NCBI GenBank assembly: GCA_025350085.1
Contig: JANXYI010000322.1
Coordinates: forward strand, 1-13,236
Direction: 5' to 3'
DNA from: Deltaproteobacteria bacterium
Lineage (GTDB): Bacteria > Desulfobacterota > Desulfovibrionia > Desulfovibrionales > Desulfovibrionaceae
DNA length: 13,236 nt
Under the pieces are notes generated by a model that worked only from the letters and a program-made list of their open reading frames with translations, ran no database searches and had not been told where the DNA came from. The translations under genes and the position numbers were made by a program. This document shows, piece by piece, positions 7,291 to 13,236 of the stretch (positions within the stretch are counted from its first letter, which is position 1; each line of letters starts with the position of its first letter).

Positions 7291-8196
7291 CTAGCGCGTG
7301 GCCTTGGCCATGTTCGCGTGGATCAGGTTCTCCAGCGCCTGCAAGGACTCGTCGCACACGGCCAGGACCTTGACCTTGCGGCCGAGGGACAGGGCCAGCG
7401 AGCGCACGTTGGTGTTCAATCGCGAGAGCCGCAACACCTCCAGGGTGACCGTGTGGTGCTCCTCATAGGCCGCCAGGGCGGGCGCGAGCGCGGCCTGACC
7501 GGCCTGGGCCGCCAGGGCCGCCAGGGCTGAGCGGGCCTGCTTGTCGGCCTGGTTCATGCGCTTTTCCAGCTCGTCCATCCCTGAGTCCGAGACCTCCTCG
7601 ATGTGCGGGCCGTGCAGGGCCTGGATGCGCAGGGTCTCGACCAGGACGCGCAGGGCCAGGGCGGCCGTGTCGCCGGCCTTGCCGGGCTTGCCCTTGGCGC
7701 CCAGAAACGGGGCCAGGGCCTCTTCCAGATGCGTCACCGCGGCCAGGGCCTGGCCATGGGACAGGGCCTTGGACTTGAGGTTCGTGTTCAGCACGGCCAG
7801 GGCCAGCACCTCCTCGTCCACCTTGCGGTACTCGGCAAAGGCCTCCTCGAACTGCTGGACGAGGCCGGTTTCCTCCCCGCCGCGGGCCAGCTTCTTGAAC
7901 TCCACCAAGGCCGCAGCCACCCGGTCCGCCTGGGCTCTCGCCTGGCCCGCATACTCAAGGGAGGCGTTGTCGGTCTCGGCCAGCACGGCGCTCTTTTCCG
8001 CCTCGGCCGAGGCGAAGAGCGAGGTGCGCATCTGGCCCACCAGCCGCTCCTTCAGCACCGTGCGGCCGAACACGCTCTCAAAGTTCAGGCTGCCGGGCTG
8101 GGACCAGAAGGCGATGCCCAGCAGTCCGGCCAGCAGCAGGAACACGGCCAGGGCCCCCAGGAGCCAGTTGCGTTTCGTCAGGCTCATTGCTTCCAT
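7291..8196 (-). CDS. Single-pass membrane protein with duplicated four-helix-bundle sensor-like halves, linked to kdpDE
   Basis: I cannot assign this 301-residue protein to a named family. One N-terminal membrane helix (about 11-31) is preceded by positive residues. The rest is predicted outside the membrane and almost wholly helical. Residues about 45-165 resemble the four-helix-bundle ligand-binding domain of some chemoreceptors (EKSAVLAETDNAS, then VLALAVLNTN). The second half (about 176-301) repeats this: residues 130-148 and 254-272 match at 12 of 19 positions around a shared LNTN, and a QAD-containing helix precedes it in both halves. There is no HAMP, methyl-accepting, kinase or DNA-binding domain and no second membrane helix. 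The ATG at 8196 is preceded by AGAGGGGA that overlaps the kdpE stop; the gap is 10 bp, so it is very likely co-expressed with kdpDE. A later ATG at 8187 is possible. A role as periplasmic sensor or KdpD partner is a guess. Confidence 0.88.
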   Translation of the reverse strand: MEAMSLTKRNWLLGALAVFLLLAGLLGIAFWSQPGSLNFESVFGRTVLKERLVGQMRTSLFASAEAEKSAVLAETDNASLEYAGQARAQADRVAAALVEFKKLARGGEETGLVQQFEEAFAEYRKVDEEVLALAVLNTNLKSKALSHGQALAAVTHLEEALAPFLGAKGKPGKAGDTAALALRVLVETLRIQALHGPHIEEVSDSGMDELEKRMNQADKQARSALAALAAQAGQAALAPALAAYEEHHTVTLEVLRLSRLNTNVRSLALSLGRKVKVLAVCDESLQALENLIHANMAKATR

Positions 8197-8206
8197 GCTT
8201 CCCCTC

Positions 8207-8992
8207 TCATTTCTCGGACTGTTGCGCGCTGTTGCCGCTGGAGTCTACACCAGGATCCGGGCCAGGGCCAGGGCCAGGATCAGGGCCCGGCGCGTCGGCC
8301 TCCTCCAGCCGGTAGCCGATGCCCGTCTCGGTGCGCAGGAAGCGCGGCCGGGCCGGGTCAGGCTCGATCTTGTGCCGCAGCTGGTGCACGTAGATGCGCG
8401 GGTAGTGGGCCTGGTCTCCGCGCGCGCTGCCCCAAACCTCTTTCAAAAGCTGGCCGTGGGTGACGACCTTGCCCGCGTGGCGCACCAGATACGCCAGCAG
8501 CTTGAACTCGATGGGCGTCAGGTGCACCTCGGCCCCGGCCAGGCGCACCCGGCGCGCGGCCAGGTCAACGACAAGCCCGCCCACCCGGAACACGGGCTCA
8601 GGCTTTTCCGTTGCGCCCCCGCTGGTGTGGCGCAGGGCCACGCGCATGCGCGCCGCCAGCTCGCCCACGCCAAAGGGCTTGGTCAGATAGTCGTCGGCCC
8701 CGGCGTCCAGGGCGTCGATCTTGTCCTTTTCCTTGCCGCGCGCCGAGAGCACCAATATGGGCGTCGGCGTCCACTGGCGGATGCGCCGGATGACGTCAAG
8801 CCCGTCCAGGCCCGGCAGCCCGAGGTCGAGCAGGATGACGTCGGGCTGGTGCGAGGCGGCCAGGCCCAGGCCCTCCTCGCCGGTCTGGGCCTCCAGGAAG
8901 CGGAAGCCCTGGCTCTCCAGAAAGGCGCGCAGAAAATGGCGGATGGGGGCCTCGTCCTCGATGACCAGCACCAGCGCCTTGTCCGTTGTCAC
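8207..8992 (-). CDS. kdpE: Potassium-response regulator KdpE (OmpR family) with Pro/Gly tail
   Basis: KdpE is the response regulator that, when phosphorylated by KdpD, binds the kdp promoter and activates potassium-pump transcription. The receiver domain (about 6-120) has the acidic pair Glu12/Asp13, phosphoacceptor Asp56 (ILLDLGLPG), the Ser83 switch position and Lys105 (TKPF). The winged-helix DNA-binding domain (about 133-230) has LTPIEFKLLAYLV and ends in TETGIGYRL, as in KdpE. The start codon is GTG at 8992-8990, overlapping the kdpD stop by 4 bp (GTGA) with AGGAG upstream, which implies translational coupling. At 261 residues it is about 30 longer than typical KdpE (about 225-230). The extra C-terminus is a low-complexity Gly-Pro-Asp-Pro tail followed by a polar end. 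The next gene starts 10 bp later. Confidence 0.95.
   Translation of the reverse strand: MTTDKALVLVIEDEAPIRHFLRAFLESQGFRFLEAQTGEEGLGLAASHQPDVILLDLGLPGLDGLDVIRRIRQWTPTPILVLSARGKEKDKIDALDAGADDYLTKPFGVGELAARMRVALRHTSGGATEKPEPVFRVGGLVVDLAARRVRLAGAEVHLTPIEFKLLAYLVRHAGKVVTHGQLLKEVWGSARGDQAHYPRIYVHQLRHKIEPDPARPRFLRTETGIGYRLEEADAPGPDPGPGPGPDPGVDSSGNSAQQSEK
8250..8288 (-). repeat. Short GGCCCT hexamer repeat encoding the KdpE Gly-Pro tail
   Basis: On the minus strand GGCCCT occurs three times in tandem, flanked on both sides by CCTGAT/CCGGAT-type units. They encode alternating Gly-Pro with two Asp-Pro units at about residues 235-248 of KdpE. The repeat is in frame, so unit gain or loss would change tail length without breaking the gene. 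It may be a slippage site. Confidence 0.75.
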
Positions 8993-11766
8993 AGCCCCTG
9001 CTCCTTCTCGGCTTCGAATTGTTCATCCTGTTCCGCGGCCTCGCGCACTGCGGCCTGCCTGCGCCTGTCCGGCACGGGCAGGGTGAAGCGGAACAGGGCC
9101 CCGCCGCCCGCGCGGTTCTCGGCCCAGATGCGCCCGCCGTGGACCTGGACGATGGCCCGGCAGATGGCCAGGCCGATGCCGTAGCCCTTGCGCCCTGCTC
9201 CTGTTCCGCCAGCCGCCTCGTCCTGCCCGCCCTGATAAAACAGATCAAAGACCTTATCCAGCTCCTCGGGCCGCAGGCCCGGGCCGCGGTCGGCCACGGA
9301 CAGCTCCACCTCGTGCCGGCTGCCCCGGGCCTCGATGGTCACCGGCGAACCCGCGGGCGTGTACTTCACGGCGTTTTCCAGGAGGTTCAGGAAGAGCTGC
9401 TCCATGAGCACGCCGTCGAGCTCCAGCAGGGGCAGGTCCGCGGGAACACTCATCTCCACGGCCCTGTCCGTCAGGAACTTCTCCAGCAGGTTCAGGGCCG
9501 CGCCCAGCGGTTCCTCCAGGGATTGGAGCTGCAGGTCGGGCTTGAGGGTGCCGGATTCGAGCTTGGTCATGCGCAGCAGGTTGCCGATGAGCCGGGACAG
9601 GCGCTCGGCCTCGTCAAAGATGTTGGCGGCGAGCGACTGGCGCAGGCCCGGCTCCAGGCGGTCGCCCACCTGCACCAGGCTGTCCGCCGAGCCCATGATG
9701 GCCGCCAGCGGGGTCTGCAGGTCGTGGGTCACGGAGGAGAGCAGCGAGGTCTTGAGGCGCTCGGTCTCGGCATCCATCTGGGCATGCAGGCTCTCGGTCT
9801 CCAGGCGCTCCACCTCAAGGGCCAGGGCCACCTGCCGGGCCAGGGTCTCGATCATGTGCATCTGCTCCGGCGAGAACAGCGCGCCCTGGGTTGTGGGCCT
9901 AAGCCCCAGCACGCCCGTGGTGTCCTTGAGGCCCACGAGCGGCACGTACAGCGCGCCGCTGGTGGGCAGGGTGCTCGTGCCCAGCCCGGCCACCTTGCCG
10001 TTGGCAAAGACCCACTGGGCCACGCTCTCGCCCTTGTGGCTCAGGTTGAAGGCCTCGCGGTCGCCGATGAAGCCCTTGAGCCGTCCCTCGTCGTCGGGCA
10101 GAAGCGCCAGGGCCGTGCAGACGAAGAGCTCCGAAATGTGCGCGAGCGCGATGCGCAGCAGCTTCTCCGTGCCGCGTGTGCCAGCCAGCTCACGGCTTAA
10201 GGCCAGCATGACCTGGGTGCGCCCCTCGCGGCGGCGCGCGGCCTCGGCCTGAAGGCGGATGTGCGCCGTGAGGCGGCTTATCACCACGGCCACCAGGAAC
10301 ATGATGGCAAAGGTGAGCAGGTACTGGGTGTCGGTGACGGCCAGGCTGAAGCGCGGGGGCACGAAGAAGACGTCGAAGCAGAGTACGCCAAGGGCCGAGG
10401 ACAGGATGGCCGGGCCCTGGCCGCGGCGGCTGGCGGTGAACATGGTGCCGAGCAGATAGACCATGATCAGGTTGGCCAGCTCGAAATAGGGGTACATGGC
10501 GAAGCACAGGACCGAGCAGGCGGCCACGGCCAGCACGCTCTCGGCATAGCCCGTCCAGTCCACGGGCAAAGGCCGGGCGGGCGGGGCCTGGTGCCTCGGA
10601 CCGTCGCCGCCTTCGCTGCGGTCGTCGCCGCGGATGACCTGCACGTCGATCTCGCCGCTCTTGCGGATGAGATCGTCCACCGGGCTGCCCATGAGCGCGT
10701 CCCAGAGCCGCGGCCTGAGCGGCTTGCCGATGATGATGCTGGACACGTTGCGCGAGCGCGCGAGCGTGATGATCTCATCGGACACGCTGCGGCCCGTGAG
10801 CGTCACCACTTCCGCGCCCAGTTGCTCGGCCAGTTGCAGGTTCTGCACCACCTGGTTGCGCCTGGGGTCCGCCGGGTCGAGCGGCTGGGTCTCAACGTAG
10901 GCGGCGATCCACTGGGCGTGCTGGCTCGCGGCCATGCGCTTGGTGGCGCGCACCAGCCGGGCCGAGGTCGGGCTCGGCCCCACGCACACGAGCAGGCGCC
11001 CGGTGGTGGGCCAGGTGACCTCGATGGCCTGGCCCTGGCGGTAGACCAGGACCTCGGTGTTGACCCGGTCGGCCACCACGCGCAGGGCCAGCTCGCGCAG
11101 GGCGAAGAGGTTGCCGGAGCGGAAGAAGTTGTGCGCCGCCCATTCGGCCTGCTGCGGCACGTAGACCTTGCCCTCGCGCAGGCGCTTCAAGAGGTCGTCC
11201 GGGGTCAGGTCCACCAGCACCAGTTCGTCGGCCTCCTCCAGGACGGAGTCGGGCACGGTCTCGCGCACGGTGATGCCGGTGATCTGCGCCACCACGTCGG
11301 AGAGGCTCTCCACGTGCTGGACGTTCAGGGTGGTGTAGACGTCGATGTTCTGGTCAAGCAGCTCCAGCACGTCCTGCCAGCGCTTCTCGTGGCGCGAGCC
11401 GGGTGCGTTGGTGTGCGCCAGCTCGTCCATGAGGATGAGCGCGGGCCGCCGGGCCAGGGCCCCGTCCAGGTCGAACTCCTCCAACTGGTGGCCCTTGTAC
11501 TCCACCTGGGCGCGCGGCAGCACCTCGATGCCTGCGACGAGAGCCTCGGTCTCGCCCCGGCCGTGGGTCTCGACCACGCCGGCCAGCACGTCGCGGCCTT
11601 CGGCCTGCTGGGTGTAGCCCTCGGTGAGCATGGCATAGGTCTTGCCCACGCCAGGGGCGGCCCCAAGAAAGACGCGCAAGCGTCCCCGGACGCGCCGCCG
11701 CTCCTCCTTGCAGGCCAGGGTCAGCAGGGCGTCCGGGTCCGGTCGCTTGTCATCGCATGAGGCCAT
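8989..11766 (-). CDS. kdpD: Potassium/turgor sensor histidine kinase KdpD
   Basis: KdpD is the inner-membrane kinase that senses K+ limitation or osmotic stress and phosphorylates KdpE. All expected domains are present in 925 residues: the N-terminal KdpD domain with Walker A GAAPGVGKT (35-43) and the DELAHTNAPG signature, a universal-stress-protein-like domain (about 250-370), and four closely spaced membrane helices (about 405-500). Next come a GAF-like domain (about 530-650), the HisKA H-box VTHDLQTPLA with phosphoacceptor His681, and an ATPase domain with NLLENAVKYTP, DRGPGL and GYGIGLAI. E. coli KdpD (894 residues) is slightly shorter; part of the excess is a Gly/Ala-rich insertion before the G2 box and a charged Glu/Gln-rich C-terminus. 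The H-box has Gln where Arg or Lys is common. The ATG at 11766 has AAGGAG, and it lies 17 bp after kdpC. Confidence 0.97.
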   Translation of the reverse strand: MASCDDKRPDPDALLTLACKEERRRVRGRLRVFLGAAPGVGKTYAMLTEGYTQQAEGRDVLAGVVETHGRGETEALVAGIEVLPRAQVEYKGHQLEEFDLDGALARRPALILMDELAHTNAPGSRHEKRWQDVLELLDQNIDVYTTLNVQHVESLSDVVAQITGITVRETVPDSVLEEADELVLVDLTPDDLLKRLREGKVYVPQQAEWAAHNFFRSGNLFALRELALRVVADRVNTEVLVYRQGQAIEVTWPTTGRLLVCVGPSPTSARLVRATKRMAASQHAQWIAAYVETQPLDPADPRRNQVVQNLQLAEQLGAEVVTLTGRSVSDEIITLARSRNVSSIIIGKPLRPRLWDALMGSPVDDLIRKSGEIDVQVIRGDDRSEGGDGPRHQAPPARPLPVDWTGYAESVLAVAACSVLCFAMYPYFELANLIMVYLLGTMFTASRRGQGPAILSSALGVLCFDVFFVPPRFSLAVTDTQYLLTFAIMFLVAVVISRLTAHIRLQAEAARRREGRTQVMLALSRELAGTRGTEKLLRIALAHISELFVCTALALLPDDEGRLKGFIGDREAFNLSHKGESVAQWVFANGKVAGLGTSTLPTSGALYVPLVGLKDTTGVLGLRPTTQGALFSPEQMHMIETLARQVALALEVERLETESLHAQMDAETERLKTSLLSSVTHDLQTPLAAIMGSADSLVQVGDRLEPGLRQSLAANIFDEAERLSRLIGNLLRMTKLESGTLKPDLQLQSLEEPLGAALNLLEKFLTDRAVEMSVPADLPLLELDGVLMEQLFLNLLENAVKYTPAGSPVTIEARGSRHEVELSVADRGPGLRPEELDKVFDLFYQGGQDEAAGGTGAGRKGYGIGLAICRAIVQVHGGRIWAENRAGGGALFRFTLPVPDRRRQAAVREAAEQDEQFEAEKEQGL

Positions 11767-11783
11767 GGAGGCTCCTTGGCGTC

Positions 11784-12434
11784 CTAGTGCTTGGCCGGGG
11801 CATTGTCCGCCTTTGCGGCCAGGGAATCAAGGGCCTGGTTGAGCACAAGCACGTTGACCCGCTCCTCGCCCAAAAAACCCAGCTGGCGCCCTTCCGTGTG
11901 CCGGGCCACGAGCTGGCGCAGCACGTCCTCATTAAGCCCGCGCTCCCTGGCCACGCGGGAGACCTGGAAGACCGCCGCCGCCGGGCTGATGTGCGGGTCC
12001 AGGCCAGAGGCCGAGGCGGTCACCAGGTCTGCCGGGATGGGCCGGGTGTTGCCCGGGCCGTCGATCTGATGGGCCGCGCGCAGGGCCTCCACGCGCTCGC
12101 GCACGGCTTTCAGCTGGGCCTCGCCCGCCGGGGTCAGGTTGGAGCCGCCGCTGGATGAGGCGTTGTACGGCTGGGGCGAGGTGGCCGAGGGCCGGGACCA
12201 GAAGCGGCCGGGGTCGCTCGACGGCTGGCCGATGAGCCGTGAACCGATGATCCGCGCATCAGGCTTGCCATTTTCGCTGAGCAGGCTGCCCTCGGCCTGG
12301 TGCGGAAACAGGACCTTGGCCGCCAGGGTCATGGCCGCGGGGTAGACAAGCCCGGTGAGCACGGACAGGACGACGAGCACGGAAAACGCCGGGCGCAGCT
12401 GGCGTCCCAGAATGGTGAGCATATCCTTGAGCAT
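11784..12434 (-). CDS. kdpC: Potassium-transporting ATPase subunit KdpC
   Basis: KdpC is the small single-pass subunit that helps assemble and activate the KdpFABC potassium pump. The 216-residue product has one N-terminal membrane helix (about 15-40, FSVLVVLSVLTGLVYPAAMTL) and the family's periplasmic motifs in order: IGSRLIGQ, GRFWSRPSA, YNASSSGGSNL, DLVTASASGLDPHISPAAA, VARHTEGRQLGFLGE and VNVLVLNQALD. Length and motifs are complete. The ATG at 12434 has a GGGAGG site about 7 bases upstream, right after the kdpB stop; a second in-frame ATG at 12422 is less well placed. kdpB ends 15 bp upstream and kdpD starts 17 bp downstream, so structural and sensor genes look like one transcript. Confidence 0.98.
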   Translation of the reverse strand: MLKDMLTILGRQLRPAFSVLVVLSVLTGLVYPAAMTLAAKVLFPHQAEGSLLSENGKPDARIIGSRLIGQPSSDPGRFWSRPSATSPQPYNASSSGGSNLTPAGEAQLKAVRERVEALRAAHQIDGPGNTRPIPADLVTASASGLDPHISPAAAVFQVSRVARERGLNEDVLRQLVARHTEGRQLGFLGEERVNVLVLNQALDSLAAKADNAPAKH

Positions 12435-12449
12435 GGGGTATTTCCTCCC

Positions 12450-13236
12450 TTAGGCCAGGTGCAGGGCCACCAGGGCCATGTCGATGAGCTTGATGCCCAC
12501 AAAGGGCACGAGCAGCCCGCCGCCGCCGTAGACGACGAGGTTGTCGCGCAGGACCTTGGCCGCCCCGGAGGGCTTGTAGGCCACACCGCGCAGGGCCAGC
12601 GGGATGAGCAGCACGATGATCAGCGCGTTGAAGATCACGGCCGAGAGAATCGCGCTCTCAGGCGTGGCCAGACCCATGACGTTCAGGGCGCCAAGGGCCG
12701 GGTACATGCCCACGAAGGCCGCGGGCACGATGGCGAAGTACTTGGCGATGTCGTTCGAGATGCTGAAGGTGGTCAGCGAGCCGCGGGTCATGAGCAGCTG
12801 TTTGCCGATGCAGACGATCTCCATGAGCTTGGTGGGGCTGGAGTCCAGGTCGACCATGTTCCCGGCCTCCTTGGCGGCCTGGGTGCCGGTGTTCATGGCC
12901 ACGCCGACGTCGGCCTGGGCCAGGGCCGGGGCGTCGTTGGTGCCGTCGCCGGTCATGGCCACCAGCCGCCCCTCGGCCTGGATCTGGCGGATGAGCGCCA
13001 GCTTCTGCTCGGGCTTGGCCTCGGCCAGGAAGTCGTCCACCCCGGCCTCGGCCGCAATGGCTGCGGCTGTGAGCTTGTTGTCGCCGGTGATCATCACCGT
13101 CTTGATGCCCATGCGGCGCAGCTCGCCAAAGCGCTCCTTGATGCCGGCCTTGACGATGTCCTTGAGCTCCACCAGACCCAGCACCACATTGCCATCGGCC
13201 ACGGCCAGCGGTGTGCTGCCGCGGCGCGACACCTCG
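12450..13236 (-). CDS. kdpB: Potassium-transporting P-type ATPase catalytic subunit KdpB (5' part outside window)
   Basis: KdpB hydrolyses ATP to drive K+ import through KdpA. Only the C-terminal 261 residues are in the window; the frame is open to the right edge, so the start lies outside it (a GTG at 13232 is an internal Val codon, not a start). Visible motifs are typical of a P-type ATPase: MITGDN, then [12 protein letters not shown] in the hinge of the P domain, then KdpB-specific stretches [20 protein letters not shown] and [21 protein letters not shown]. About three C-terminal membrane segments follow, including [21 protein letters not shown]. The DKTGT phosphorylation motif should lie upstream of the edge. 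Similarity to E. coli KdpB looks very high by eye. kdpA, and kdpF if present, are expected further right. kdpC follows after 15 bp. Confidence 0.98.
   Translation of the reverse strand, partial: EVSRRGSTPLAVADGNVVLGLVELKDIVKAGIKERFGELRRMGIKTVMITGDNKLTAAAIAAEAGVDDFLAEAKPEQKLALIRQIQAEGRLVAMTGDGTNDAPALAQADVGVAMNTGTQAAKEAGNMVDLDSSPTKLMEIVCIGKQLLMTRGSLTTFSISNDIAKYFAIVPAAFVGMYPALGALNVMGLATPESAILSAVIFNALIIVLLIPLALRGVAYKPSGAAKVLRDNLVVYGGGGLLVPFVGIKLIDMALVALHLA

Noticed and set aside
7541..9184. 547-residue plus-strand open frame opposite the sensor-like gene and kdpE
   Set aside because: Antisense shadow: biased composition, no domain, and it crosses three minus-strand genes with clear signatures.
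10261..11760. 499-residue plus-strand open frame opposite kdpD
   Set aside because: His/Gly/Ala-rich shadow of kdpD with no independent evidence of coding.

Overview
The window is dense, GC-rich chromosomal DNA with long ORFs and short gaps. Gene content and order suggest a Desulfovibrio-like sulfate reducer (Desulfovibrionaceae, Desulfobacterota). This is inference: there is no rRNA or marker gene here, and the link rests on a proA-nadD pair beside a TPR protein, iorAB and a sigma54 activator, an order I recall from Desulfovibrio genomes. I see no mobile element, tRNA, CRISPR array or phage gene.

Left block, minus strand (1-1855): proA (proline synthesis) is followed 96 bp later by nadD (NAD synthesis), whose 3' end runs off the left edge. 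A 338 bp gap (1856-2193) separates this block from a divergent plus-strand block and carries a plausible sigma70 promoter facing right.

Middle block, plus strand (2194-6991): four closely spaced genes form a probable operon. They encode a membrane-anchored YfgM-like TPR protein, the two subunits of indolepyruvate:ferredoxin oxidoreductase (iorA and iorB, overlapping by 3 bp), and a GAF/AAA+/HTH sigma54 activator that is the best candidate regulator of the operon. IorAB oxidises aryl-pyruvates, made by transamination of aromatic amino acids, to aryl-acetyl-CoA and passes the electrons to ferredoxin. A strong intrinsic terminator at 7063-7104 closes this block.

Right block, minus strand (13236-7291): the end of a high-affinity potassium uptake operon, read right to left as kdpB (5' end outside the window), kdpC, kdpD, kdpE and one more gene. 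That last gene encodes a single-pass membrane protein with two related helical sensor-like halves and no output domain. It starts 10 bp after kdpE. KdpB and KdpC belong to the K+-pumping ATPase, KdpD/KdpE sense K+ or turgor limitation and activate the operon, and the last protein is unexplained. A GC-rich hairpin with a short U-run at 7214-7234 probably ends this block.

Most of the window is well-known housekeeping, metabolic and transport biology. The main candidate for something undescribed is the output-less sensor-like protein attached to kdpDE. Secondary points are the Pro/Gly tail on KdpE and the unusual cysteine spacing in one IorA cluster site.
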